Part shown: one piece after another, positions 10,369 to 21,049 of the stretch
Numbering within the stretch: position 1 is the stretch's first letter
Layout of the letters: each line of letters opens with the position of its first letter
Origin: Sipunculus nudus
Lineage: Eukaryota > Annelida > Sipuncula > Golfingiida > Sipunculidae
Length of the DNA stretch: 64,000 nucleotides
Direction: 5' to 3'
NCBI GenBank assembly: GCA_026874595.1
Contig: CM049313.1
Coordinates: forward strand, 77,078,659 to 77,142,658
Program-made: the position numbers and the translations under genes
The notes under the pieces: generated by a model
The model's database searches: none
What the model saw: only the letters and a program-made list of their open reading frames with translations
What the model was told of the DNA's origin: nothing

Positions 10369-11314
10369 GTTGGTGCAGTTGCGTTAGGACGTTTCAACAC
10401 ACACACTGGTATAATCCTTTTGCCACACAATAACACAGAGACCAAGACTATATTCCTTAAGTTCCATCTATCTTTTGTAATATGCACTAACACATTGAAT
10501 AGACGTTGAATCGTTGTACAATAGCACACATATGTTCCTTATAATGGCCGGCATACTATGGTGTCTCGATGATAACAATTGCCACTTGGAACGTAAGACG
10601 TTGAAATGGAACACGGAACACGGAACGCGTTTGGAAACTAGTGGACAAAAGAGAAAGTAAGAAATATCTAAGTGGGAGGAAATATAGATGAAATATAATA
10701 CTTTACAATGAACTAGTGCATACATAAACCATTACGTCCTTAAATAAGTGCAAAGATAATCCATTCATCAATAACTGTTATAAATAATTGTATAGAGTCG
10801 AATACTGTTGCTTTACTCAGACAGTTAACCGGTACACAGTGAATGTAATGAAACCTGTATATATTAAGACTATTAACATACATTCCGTGAAAAAGATATT
10901 GCTATATTGTGGTAATATATGCTACAAACCTTTACTGTTGATTATTACAGTTCATTAATAGGCTACAATAATGTCCACTTGACCTACCTCTGTGTGGGCT
11001 CTACCTAAGGGTACACAAGGTTACAAGGAGCTCTGGTCATACTGCCATGCTGCTTTGGTCTTTCAAACAGGAAATGACCTAACTGTCACATGATTATAGT
11101 GTCTGTACACAGTGACCTCTGGTCATTACCCTGTGTGATATCAACCATGACATAACAAACATAGTTAGCTCAACAGGGAGCAAGCCACACCTGAAACCTG
11201 AAGGTCCCTGGTTCAAATCCTAGCAATGATATACATTTTTTTTTGTTTCTAATTTTCTTATTGTAAACAATAAATATGTATGTTCTTGTTACAAAGTAAT
11301 AATGGGCATTTACA
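10369..11314. mobile_element. 946-bp insertion in Gypsy-2 integrase
   Basis: The integrase reading is interrupted exactly here. AACCGT occurs on both sides (10363-10368 and 11315-11320), and removing the insert with one copy brings the two halves back into register. It has no terminal inverted repeats and no recognised coding region. Its right end carries a perfect Pol III type 2 promoter (see 11159-11244). It may be a composite SINE-containing insertion. Confidence 0.75.
11159..11244 (+). mobile_element. tRNA-derived SINE-like Pol III unit
   Basis: TAGCTCAACAGG (11166-11177) fits the A-box consensus, and GGTTCAAATCC (11210-11220) fits the B-box, with tRNA-like spacing of about 32 bp. A run of nine T (11236-11244) would act as a Pol III terminator. 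The acceptor and T stems do not pair, so this is not a functional tRNA but a tRNA-related SINE head or relic. Confidence 0.6.
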
Positions 11315-11320
11315 AACCGT

Positions 11321-12634
11321 ATGAGGCTGCATTGGCTCTTTAACAGTACTGCATGCATTTCGCAGACAAATGATGCAGTCTTGACACAATTTCTCTACAT
11401 CGGCCATCAGATTAGGCCAATAAACAGACTCTTTGGCACGCAATTGAGATTTTGTAATGCCTAGGTGGCCAGCGTGTATCCTGTCGAGGAACTCCGCGCG
11501 CATGGAGGTGGGGATGATTAGCCTGTTGCCTGTGTAGAGAATGCCATACTCCACTGAGATATGGTCTCGCATTGACCAATAACCTCTGATTATCTTAGGG
11601 GCTTTCTTTACATTGTCTGGCCAACCTATCATGACCTGTTCGCGTAATGCCGATAATTCAGCGTCTTCATTCACTGCATTATGCATTTTGTTCATCCGAC
11701 TTGTTGAGATTTGCACCATATGTATGGTATGTTCTAATTCTAGCTCTGGACCCTGTGATGGCTCAACTCGTGATAGGTAGTCAGCATACATGACTTTAGG
11801 GCCAGGTCTCCATGTAACTGTTGCTTGATATGGTTGTATACGAAGGTGCATCCTTTGCAGGCGAGGAGGTGCGTCATTCAGCTGCATTTTCTGCTGGATG
11901 TTTTCCAGTGGTTTATGATCACTGCGAACAGTTACATGTTTGCCATATATGTATGTGTGGAATTTTTCAACTCCAAAGACAACTGCGAGTAGTTCACGTT
12001 CGATGTTAGCATATCGCGTTTCTGCTGGGGTGAGGGCTTTTGACGCAAATGCGATAGGTTTGTCGTCTTGTATCAGTGCGGCACCTAATCCCACGGACGA
12101 TGCGTCTACCTCGATTTCTGTCGGTTTCTGGGGGTCAAAAAATCTGAGAAGCATATTCTCATGTACGGCCTCTTTTAGAGCTTCGAAAGCTGCATTGTGT
12201 TCTGCATACCACACCCATTCAGTGTCTTTTTTCAGCAGTTGGCGCAGCGTATACGTCTTGTCTGACAGAAGTGGTACAAACGGTGCCAGGTGCTGGACCA
12301 CACCTAAGAAACTTTGTAAGTCTTTGACATTAGTAGGTGGAGGCCGCTTGCGTATGTCATCACATTTCTTTGGATCTGGGCTCATGCCTTTATCTGACCA
12401 GATCAACCCGAAGAATTCTATGCTTGGCTGGCGAACATGACACTTTTCGGGTCTTAGGATCAGTCCATGTGCTTTAGCTACATCCCATGAATCTATGCAA
12501 TGCTGCATCATGTTCGGCTTCATCTTTACCATGGACGCAAATGTCATCTGCAATTCCCAAAATTCCCGATCCAGCTTTGCGTATGATGTCGTCCATGTGT
12601 CTCTGGAAGACGTCTTGAGACACTGATAGGCCAA
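11321..12634 (-). pseudogene. Gypsy-2 RT C-terminus, RNase H and integrase zinc domain
   Basis: The frame covers the RT thumb (LILRPEKCHV, IEFFGLIWSDKGM), RNase H (IEVDASSVGLGAAL, ERELLAVVFGVEKF, VRSDHKPL, MYADYLSR) and the integrase HHCC region (HAGHLGITKSQL to CQDCIICL). The reading runs into the insert at 11320. The upstream join near 12510 is out of frame with the preceding RT segment. The first 40 or so residues of this frame are shadow. Confidence 0.88.
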
Positions 12635-13630
12635 ACGGAAGTCTCAGGAATCTCATTTTGCCTAGGGGGCTTTGAAACGCGCATAGTTTGCTGCTTTGCT
12701 CATCCAGCGTTATGCCCCAGTAGCCATTTTTTGCGTCTAATTTCGTGAATACTCTGGATCCACTGAACTGATGGCTGATTTCTTCAAGCGTTGGCCTTTT
12801 GTGGTTTGTGCGTTTTATAGCTTCGTTGAGGGCTTTGGGGTCAAGGCATATGCGCAACTCTCCGTTCGCCTTGCGTGAAAAAGCGAGGGAATTCACCCAG
12901 TCAGTAGCTTCATCATCAGCGCACTTTGCAATAATCTCCATTTTTTCCATCTCACTGAGCGTCTCTTCTATCTCTTGTTTGAGCTGAATCGGATATCTGC
13001 GCGGACGGGCAACTACAGGCTTTGAGTCATCCTTCAGTTCTATGTGGAACTGACCTGGTAAATGACCAATGCCTTTGAAACACTCTGAGTACTGGCACTG
13101 TAGCACATCTCGATCAGGGATCGGCTGGTTATAATCAGAGTGCTGATTCGGCTTCTCTGCAGTAGTTGCAAAGATGTTGCGGCTGGATGTCACTTGAATT
13201 ATGCCTAACTTTTCTGTGGCATCACAAGACAAGATTGCAGGACCCTCTGTGTCACACACGTAGAATCTGGATAAGAGCCACTCAGAATCTTCAAATTGCA
13301 CTGGCATATCAACTTTACCAATCTGTGGTATGTCTGTACTATTTACCGCAGTGAGCTTTACATCGCTTGTTGTCAGAACTGATTTCCTGACGTTCTCATC
13401 AGGGTACATCTGCTTCAGACATCTTAAAGTAATATGTTACCATTTGACCCTGTATCTGCTTTAACTTTGAGTGTCACTTTTTTGTGTACACCAGGAGGTT
13501 TGGCGTTTAGCTTAGCCATGATTGATTGTCTCTCACAGTCGATCTGATCAATGTTGACCACTATTGCGCCGCAGTCTAATGGCTGGTCATCAGATTCTGC
13601 AGGTATTTCAATAGCGTTTACTGCTCGATC
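12474..13630 (-). pseudogene. Gypsy-2 protease and RT
   Basis: The protease motif DTGSNG (near 13444-13456) lies in the same frame as gag, just past the in-frame TGA. After it a one-base loss near 13430 shifts the reading into the 12474-13409 frame. That frame carries the rest of the protease, then RT with GELRICLDPKALNEAI, FTKLDAKNGYWGI and the catalytic box IADD. The box is IADD rather than the usual YxDD. The reading shifts frame again near 12510. Confidence 0.88.
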
Positions 13631-14410
13631 TCAGCTTCTAGAACGAGGCCTGCGTCTATGCCTGTCAGAATGTCTCTGTGGCGTATCCCTGCCAGGTCTT
13701 GCACCACCAGTATCATTTTGCATGCACACGGGCACGAAATGGTTCATTTTATGACACTTGGCGCATCTTTTCCCGTATGCTGGACATTTTCTTGGCAGGT
13801 GCTTTGTGCCGCAGTATTTGCATTTACTATGATGTGGTTTGCTTACTAAGGAGTCGACTTTGACACCTGCGCTTAAGGTGTTAGTGTTCTTCAGGGTGGC
13901 TTGGAATGTCTGAACCGATTTAATTGCCTCAGCTAATGTAAGCTCATTACCTTTGGATATAAGACATTTCCTCTCTTCAGGCCACACAATCCCTTTGATT
14001 AGCTGAAATGTGATCATCTCATCACGCGTATCTTCATTTGTGAATTCGCAGCTCTGGGCTTTGGCTTTGAGTCTACACACAAAACTTTCCACTGGTTCGC
14101 CGTCCTTTTGAGTGAGAGCTGCTAATTCTAGGCGAGCGACCCATTTATTAGGCTTTCCAACTAAGTGTGATTTAAATTTGGCAAATACGGTGTCTGGATT
14201 TTCCTTCTCTCGCTCTGTCATGGCCCATGAGTTCCATAATTCACGACCCTGTGACCCGGATGATAGCAGTATGTAATGCCACTGACGTGCTGTGGCGACG
14301 TCATTTATCACAAAATAACTTGTCAAAAAATCATGCCATTCTTCATAGGCGTGTTTCTGATCCTGGGCAGTCCAGTCTAGCATGGGCATTTGAACTCCCG
14401 GCACTGCCAT
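13631..14410 (-). CDS. Gypsy-2 gag
   Basis: The chosen start is the ATG at 14410 (MAVPGVQMPMLDW), which resembles the Gypsy-1 gag start; an upstream ATG at 14437 also exists. The capsid region includes WHYILLSSG and ELAALTQKDGEPVESFVCRLK. The zinc knuckles are CKYCGTKHLPRKC and CAKCHKMNHFVPVC (the second is CX2CX4HX4C). The frame ends in an RS-rich tail at a TGA (13631-13633). The same frame continues beyond it into protease, so this stop is either a nonsense change or a readthrough signal. Confidence 0.88.
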   Translation of the reverse strand: MAVPGVQMPMLDWTAQDQKHAYEEWHDFLTSYFVINDVATARQWHYILLSSGSQGRELWNSWAMTEREKENPDTVFAKFKSHLVGKPNKWVARLELAALTQKDGEPVESFVCRLKAKAQSCEFTNEDTRDEMITFQLIKGIVWPEERKCLISKGNELTLAEAIKSVQTFQATLKNTNTLSAGVKVDSLVSKPHHSKCKYCGTKHLPRKCPAYGKRCAKCHKMNHFVPVCMQNDTGGARPGRDTPQRHSDRHRRRPRSRS

Positions 14411-14783
14411 TTTGGCAGTGCTGGTACAAGCACGCAAGTCGTGAGGCTAAGGTCGACCGGTACGGTATGCACGGTATGCAGAATTGTGCCGTTACTCCTA
14501 GGAGGTTAGGACAACAGTCACTGCACTGATACGAAATCAAATGACAGTTCGTTGTAGATCGAAATCTCACAATCGTTATATATCTGGCAGTACTCACATG
14601 TGTTTGAATGTCTTTGTCTTTCTGTCAGGCATAAACAAGTGTTGCACTTGTGATCGGCAAGCTGGTCGGCCGAATATACCACGCGGGCAGATCGTTCGCA
14701 TGGCACAAAAAGTTTGTTTTTTTGCTTTTCACTCGGCGTAATAATGTCTTAAATTTCGTCTGGGTAGGTCCCGTTCACTAACA

Positions 14784-14795
14784 CCGCTGCCACCA
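14784..14795 (-). other. Gypsy-2 primer binding site
   Basis: The minus strand reads TGGTGGCAGCGG directly against the 5' LTR. It is complementary to a tRNA 3' end ending CCA, and differs from the Gypsy-1 site. Confidence 0.65.
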
Positions 14796-14986
14796 TGTTA
14801 TATTGTTGTGCAGGTGAACGTCCAGACAGTAACAACACAGATGTTTACACAGCTTTATTCCAAGACCAAACCACGGCCGCCATACTGGACTAGCTAACTA
14901 TATTCACTACCAGGGGGCGTTGGGTGTAGGTGGTAAGCTCCCATCATGAGACTATATTAAAAAGATTATATTGTGGATATATAACA
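14796..14986 (-). repeat. Gypsy-2 5' LTR
   Basis: 191 bp, TG...CA, four substitutions from 9032-9222, followed by the target duplication ACTAT at 14987-14991. Confidence 0.9.
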
Positions 14987-15369
14987 ACTATATGTCATAG
15001 GTATGAATTAGTACTCATAGGAACACTGCGCACACCTGCAGGCCTGGGACAAATGGGATCTGTCCAATGTCCGGGTCTGTATTCCAGGTCTGTATTCCTC
15101 GGGTTCCAGGTATTTACTCAACTTCATGGCTGTCTTGTCCTTGTTGAACTAACGTCCTTGTTCCTAACTGAAAACTTACAATAAACTCCAGAAAAATACT
15201 TGTATAAAACAAGAAGTCCAAGCCTAGACTTGCACAGAGGATGTGCACATGGCCACCAACTATGACACAAGTGAATAGACTTCTTCTTTTAACAGTCCAA
15301 AAATATATATAAAAACTATCAAAAGGGACCATTCAGTCTGCATTTTCATAACACTGTCCCAGGATGGTG

Positions 15370-16093
15370 GATACTAAAACTCCAGGATAGTGGTAATCTT
15401 GTTAGCTATGGGTAAGATGTCCCATGGTGAATCTGAAAGATTTGGGCTACTGACTCTAACAGGATCTTGCCAGCCTGTACTGTTGCAACAGCTTGCTCCA
15501 CGTGGCTACTGCAAAACAGTTTGGTAAATCCAAAATAGCAGTAAGGGAGGCATTGAGACTATCCTCGAGCTCTGTTACAGTGCCCGTAAAACAGTGCCTA
15601 TGGATCATGGTGGTTGCCAGGCCTTCCTCATGTTGCAGCTGCAGAGCCTGACGGGCAGCTAGGCCACTGCCACTGACTGCCTCCATCCCTACAATGGAGG
15701 ACAAGTACTGGTACCTCATAGTGCCGCTTCATCAGCTGAAACACTTCTCTCAGAAACTGAGACTGGACCTCCGCCAGCTGGGGATCCACCTTTATGTGTT
15801 CCATGCCTACTTCCCCTAATCCTATGCAACCAGGTGTGGATAGGAGACAGTCCAAGTCTCTGATTTTCCCCAAGGATTTCTTGATATGACCTTATGGACC
15901 TTCGGTGAAGCCCAAACGTACACTTCATGCGAGGTTCAGCAGAGACTTTGTCAGACAAAGTCCAACTTCCTAGGTACACACTCCAATCAGATTTATCTGC
16001 AATGGAAATTTTACTTTCACAAGTATCATGTTTGCTGCTTTCCTCATAATCTGGCACAAACGCCACTTCTGACAGGAGGTCCCACTGAGCCAT
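15370..16093 (-). pseudogene. TatD-family hydrolase relic, copy 1
   Basis: Minus-strand reading from an ATG at 16093 gives DLLSEVAFVPDYEES, then after a gap MKCTFGLHRRSI (the GIHP region), CIGLGEVGMEH (GEVGLD motif), VPVLVLHCRDGG (metal-ligand HCRD), IHRHCFTGT and LLES-type sequence near 15450. These are successive motifs of the TatD metal-dependent DNase/3'-5' exonuclease family. The N-terminal HxH segment is missing and at least three frameshifts break it. It lies on the same strand directly after an integrase relic (16590-17600). Its N-terminal motif matches that of copy 2 at 20674. This marks it as an element-carried gene rather than a chance neighbour. Confidence 0.72.
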
Positions 16094-16404
16094 TAGGTAC
16101 CTAGAACAACTGCAAGACCTCCTGGTCCAAAACAATTTACTAATGAAATAAACTTAGCTATTTTTAGTGTGCACCATTACTTGAATGAGAAACAAAAAAT
16201 TGAAACAACCAGTCACAAGCTATTGACTTACCGTAGTCGCCAAAGTACCCTGGTCTACGCACCTTCCTGCCAAGTGATGTGACTAATTTTGAGGCGACAT
16301 TGTTAGACTGTTAGTTTTGTCTCTCTTTGGATTATCTGCCCTCCCATCTGGTTGAAAATGAGAGTTTGCAACAAGTCCATGTAATGGGCCACAAAGATTG
16401 GATA

Positions 16405-16565
16405 TGATTCATTTGATGGGCCAGAAGAGTTTACAATACATCCACCCATCAAGCCAGAAGGGCCTGAAGTGGTTAAATCTGAAATGGTTTCATTTGATGG
16501 GCCAGAAGAAGTTACAATACATCCAACCATAAAACCAGAAGGGCCTGGAGTGGTTACATCTGATA
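16405..16565. repeat. 78-bp tandem duplication
   Basis: The segment starting tcatttgatgggccagaaga recurs about 78 bp later (near 16409 and 16487), giving a 26-residue repeat on the plus strand. It lies between the integrase and TatD relics. The plus-strand open frame is probably fortuitous. Confidence 0.6.
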
Positions 16566-16589
16566 GGGCAGATGGGCATCAAGTAGCAG

Positions 16590-17600
16590 CAGCTGGCCAG
16601 CATTCCCCGACTACCATAAAAGGACAAATTCCACATTGCTCAAAGCTTAGGACTCTGCCTCTTCTTGGTTGACCTATCTCAGAGATATATTAAAAGCTCA
16701 AAGTTGGAATCCCTCACCTTGACATCATAATCTCTCATTTGGTGGAGTCGGGTTGTCCTCAGGTGTTTCCGGACCTGTTGGTGAATCTCAGTCATTCTGT
16801 CACTCAGATCTTGGACCAAGGATACTGGTGTCCTTGACACAACTTTCTGCTTGGCCATTCCCAGGACAATGTCCAGTGGGCTGTGAAACCTCCCTTCTTA
16901 ACATAATTTCATTCAGGGTAAAGTCAGTGCTTTAATTTACTGCCCAATGGAGGGCCATGGTGATCAGGGAAAGATCTCTATCCCAAGTGCGGATATTCTT
17001 GTCCTAGTAACACCTGTAATGTGCGATTCTACCTCTCTACCTGCTCATTCAAGGTGGGATGGTAAGGTGTTTTTATGGTATTTGCTATTCAAAGGGCCTG
17101 ACATAGTTCAGAGAACAGACCTGACTCAAAGTTCTGTGCCTGGTCCTAATGTATTTCCATGGCACAATCAAAAGTGGTGATCAATTTTGTGAGTTATCTT
17201 GTGGCGATAATTCCGGCAGACAGTTTGGGGATAGAGACACATTCAGACAACATGCTGAACTGATCGCACATCATTAGAATGTACTTATTGCCATCTTCAC
17301 TCTCTGTGAAAGGACCTAAAACATCAATGTGAATTCTCATCATGGAAAACCTGCATTGTACATCTGCATAGAAGCTTTCGGCTTCTTACCTTGCTGCTTA
17401 TTCCTACTGCAAGCATTGCGTGTCTGGACATAGCATACTATCCTTAGCCATCAGGTACCAATAGAATGATTTCTGCAGTCAAGCAAGAGTCTAATACCTG
17501 CCTAAATGACCGGAGGATTTTATATCATGACAATTGCAGAGTACCTTGCTCCGAAGAGTTGACGGAACTACCAAACAGGTGGAACATGCTAAATCTGAGT
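16590..17600 (-). pseudogene. Gypsy integrase relic upstream of TatD copy 1
   Basis: In order on the minus strand are a zinc-domain remnant (YWYLMA, CPDTQC), a core start (IHIDVLGPFTESEDGNKYI, LMMCDQFS), a later core part, then FTLNEIMLRREVSQP and a C-terminal region (LRTTRLHQMRDYDVK, STKKRQSPKL). These match a Ty3/gypsy integrase of the type that ends with a KLxxxW-like domain. Multiple stops and frameshifts occur. TatD copy 1 follows downstream on the same strand. Confidence 0.72.
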
Positions 17601-17893
17601 CTGTAAGTCTTTTATAGAACTAGACAGAGTCTTCGAGCTCTAATAGGTTTCATTTTATTCATAATTGCTTTGTTGCTGGACTAGAGTCCTGACTCAGGGA
17701 GGCAGCAGACATGAAATTTATAAACATATAATAGTATATATTAAATTTAAAATCTGTAGATTTAATCATTTTAAAATGGGCCTGTCTGATGGGCAAAAGA
17801 TGGATGCCATGATTAGTTGTATAGCCTGGATGACTGAGTAAAAAAATAAAGATCATGTTAAAGACAAAAAAAAAGGCTACAGAAATAACATGA

Positions 17894-18345
17894 ACTTATC
17901 TTGTACAAATATGCCCCATTTGCTTGGGGTGTGTTGGAGCGTCTCAGCTATCTGTAGCTCGATTTTGCTTTCACCCATGCTTGGATTGACTCTCCTGCAG
18001 GCTTCTGATATGTTTCAAAATGTGTGGCTTTTTATAAAAAATTATATACATAATATATATGAATACTAAAATATATAAAATATTCAAATATTTATTTCTA
18101 ACTGTATCTTATAAAACTTGTAATGCTGACTTATCTTGTACAATTATCCCCTGATTTGCTTTAGGTGTGTTTAAACATCTCGGCTATCTGTAGCTTGATT
18201 TCTCCTGCAGGCTTCTGCAATTTTTATCAAAATGTGTGGCTTATAAACAATTATATACATAATATAAATATGAATACTTAAATATAAAAAAAAATATTCA
18301 AATATTAATTTCCAACGGTTACTTTTAAAACTTTTAATGCTGAAG
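17894..18345. repeat. Tandem duplication, unit about 235 bp
   Basis: Two diverged copies both start cttatcttgtacaa (17894 and 18131) and share ctcctgcaggcttctg, aaaatgtgtggctt and an AT-rich tail. There is no coding signal. Confidence 0.7.
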
Positions 18346-18817
18346 GCTTTTAACTTTTTAATGTTTCTAAACATGACATTTTTAAAATCTTTAAAATGCT
18401 GATAAATGTATGAAAATTTTTTTAAAGTGAGAGATTTCATTTTAATAGTTGACAGTTTTCCAGATTGAGGGCTTTACCTACAGCTCAGACTGAAAATTAC
18501 AGCACATGTTAAGGTATACATACTGTCTGGGGGACAAGGATTTCATCCTCACCTTGTCCAGGCTGCGAAATATATCAGTTGTCAGTCTTTGATCCACTTG
18601 TCTCAATCGTCTTGTTCTATCTGTGTTTGGGCGCTCTCCTGATTGGCTGTTGCCATGACCCCAAGTGTCAGGAAAAAATGGTTCTCATATATAAGTCACA
18701 CTTTATTTCATTGGTCCCTACTACAAATCTGTAGATAAGCCTGTTCAGAGGAATTTCTTCAAAGGACATTTTGTCTTTTCATCCTTTCATGTTGAAACAG
18801 GACCACAGGTTGTAATT

Positions 18818-19031
18818 TGAGCGTTTTTGGCGCTCATATAATTGTTAGTCAAGGTAACGATTTGATCTCAACTGTGACAGCTTGAAATCATGGGTTTTCA
18901 GTGGTATTTCTCCTGGTGAGTTTCTAGTAATTCTTTTTTTCTGGTTCTAAGCTCGTTTGTTCGTTTGCCACCATTCGGAGGGGTTGCGGGCCCAAAACCT
19001 GGAGATCCAGTCTCCGGCGTCGGCATCGGGT
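18818..19031 (-). repeat. TatD-Gypsy 3' LTR core
   Basis: It aligns with 26355-26577; the latter has an extra ggtatttctc duplication. It starts with a hairpin, TGAGCG-tttttgg-CGCTCA (18818-18836). An AATAAA signal on the minus strand (18712-18717) suggests the LTR extends to about 18666. Confidence 0.72.
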
Positions 19032-19060
19032 CTTTATACTAATAATACTAATTCTACTTC

Positions 19061-19072
19061 ATTCCCCCTCTT
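19061..19072 (-). other. TatD-Gypsy polypurine tract
   Basis: The minus strand reads AAGAGGGGGAAT just upstream of the 3' LTR and downstream of the TatD gene. This places TatD inside the element. Confidence 0.65.
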
Positions 19073-19421
19073 AAAAAATCTGATTGGGAGAGGGTATACA
19101 AAGAAAAGTTGAAAATTAAAGCATTTTACCAATAGTAATGTTACTTACATATCTAATCCTCATGGAGGGAACTTGTCTTTCACTCCCCAAAATTCAAAAG
19201 AAAAGGGTTAATACAAAAACATTACTTAACAAGCAGCACTATATGTTAGAGAGTGACAAAAAAGAGCAGCTCCAACTCTTTAGCTAAGCCAACTGAATAG
19301 GATGATTAGTATTGCATACAAGGCAGACATTAATAAAACTCGATTCTCCAGCTATGCCAACTGAATCGAGATGAGTTACCCTAGCTCTTGTGACCAGGGG
19401 AGGAGTTGGCCCCATCAAAAG

Positions 19422-20674
19422 CTAGAAGGAACCGTAGAATTGCACAGCATTATGGTTGAGCTTATGTAGAAGCGTAAGGATGGGGAGCTGCTTCAGCTTG
19501 CTTAATTCATAAGCTATGGACATTAGGTGTCAAAGATTTTTTGACAGATAGGGACAATCTGACTCAAGGAGGAGCCTGTCTATTGGTATGGCCTCTCTTG
19601 CTTGCCGGACCAGGTCGGACTTCAGAAGCAGCTTGGTGACCCAAAAGAAACAATTGGGCAGTGCCTCCATCCATGTTGTGGCTTTGGAGTTATTTCCTAC
19701 AAAGCAGTGACGGTGAATTTTTGTCCATGGAGGTTGTTATCTAGCAGCAGCCTGAAGACTTCCTTTGCAGCTTCTCCATCGCCATGGTCGCAGCATTGCA
19801 GGATTAAGACTTTATTGGTGAAGTCAGCACTACTGAGTAGGCATTCAAGGAAGTGGTATTGTGCTGTTTGATTGGCTGGAGTAGTTTTGTTGAAATCCAG
19901 TCCTACTTCACCTATAGCACAACAGTGAGGAGAATCAAGCATAGGCATGAGGCTGCACAGGTTTGAATTGACCTTGGAATTGTCCTTTATGAGTTTTGGA
20001 TGGATGCCAAATGAACATTTGACCCTTGGATCCTGTGTTATGGGGACAGGGTCAACCCAGTGTTCTGGATAGACAAAATTGGCAACAACCCTTGTCAAAT
20101 TTTGCCAAAACGCGCCCTGAGTTTCCAAGGAAGCTAAGCTGTTAATATTACTCTGTGCAAGCAGTATCTCAATGTGTGCATGTGTGTCTATGAGTTCAAT
20201 GCCCCAAGGAGGCTCCAGTGTTGACAGGGACTCACGGAACTGTTGTGAAGTACGGTTAGCCAGCAGAATAAGGGTCTCCCAGTGCAGGAGTCCTGCAATA
20301 CAATTAGGTGGAGATGTCAAGATCGGGCCCTCTGGGATCCTTAAACAGGGGGTGGTGGCCAGCTGTAGGAGACGCTGCTGTTCATCAAGCTGGAACTCCT
20401 TCTTTGTATAGCAACCTTCGTGAGTTGTAAAGGCCAACACCTCCTCCAGTGAGGTCTGCCCAAGTTCTTTCTGGAAGGCATCCAAAACCCCTGACACCAG
20501 AAACCCCACAGTCGGTCATCCTTGGGACCAGTGGTGTGCTCATGAAGTTTTAAAAATGAGACAGATTACTACTTGCTTCTTCTTTTTCTTTTTGGAAGGA
20601 GACGGGTTGGTATGGTTGGCCCCTGCACTTTCATCATAATCTGGTACAAAACATGATTCGTCAAGAAGATCCAT
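19422..20674 (-). pseudogene. TatD-family hydrolase, copy 2 (element-encoded)
   Basis: The start is an ATG at 20674: MDLLDESCFVPDYDES, then a run of six lysines that could be a nuclear localisation signal. After a break, the main frame (19697-20509) carries IDTHAHIE (HxH, residues 110 and 112 of that frame), CSFGIHP, AIGEVGLDF (E201) and LILQCCDHGDG. Past a frameshift near 19700 come AREAIPIDRLLLESDCPY and a C-terminal NAVQFYG. These are all the TatD landmarks in order. TatD proteins are TIM-barrel metal-dependent nucleases. The conserved histidine of the HCRD motif is glutamine here (Q238, codon 19796-19798), so this copy is probably inactive as well as frame-broken. TATDN2-type proteins are the likely relatives. 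Confidence 0.78.
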
Positions 20675-21049
20675 AATGATGGTGATGAAAGGAGGTGGTG
20701 AGCAGAGGTAGGGAGGGGGTGAAGAGCGGCTGCAAGATAATAAGAAGAAATTAGAATAATTTACACTGATTCTTATAGTCTTATGGAACCCTTAACTAAA
20801 GGAGGGAGCTATGCACTTAATGCTAATTGTCCAACAAAAAATTCTTGAGGTACGCTGGATGCCTTATTTTTTCCCTCGTCTACTCCTGGTGATAGGTTTC
20901 TCCTCTCCCTTCAGCTGGTCGCACTGTTTCCCTTTTGATCCTGGCTCAATTTCTGGACCCTGAACTGGTTGATGGGGGGGGCATCATCACTTTGATTCCA
21001 AAGATAATTGAGTGACTCCGAGTCAGGGTCAGCCCCTCCCAGCTTGGCC

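Larger units (their letters stand above)
9032..14986 (-). mobile_element. Gypsy-2: Ty3/gypsy retrotransposon with nested insertion
   Basis: This minus-strand element is bounded by 191-bp LTRs (9032-9222 and 14796-14986) that differ at four positions by eye, and by a perfect 5-bp target duplication ACTAT. Gene order is gag, protease, RT, RNase H, integrase. It sits inside an older gypsy fragment. Breaks are an in-frame TGA between gag and protease (13631-13633), frameshifts near 13430, 12510 and 10125, and a 946-bp insert in the integrase (10369-11314). It is dead but fairly young. Its gene content resembles Gypsy-1, but the sequence and primer binding site differ, so it is another family. Confidence 0.93.

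Noticed and set aside
11159-11235. Functional tRNA gene
   Set aside because: The A and B boxes fit, but the acceptor and T stems do not pair.
11940-12440. 166-codon plus-strand frame
   Set aside because: Antisense shadow of the Gypsy-2 RNase H and RT.
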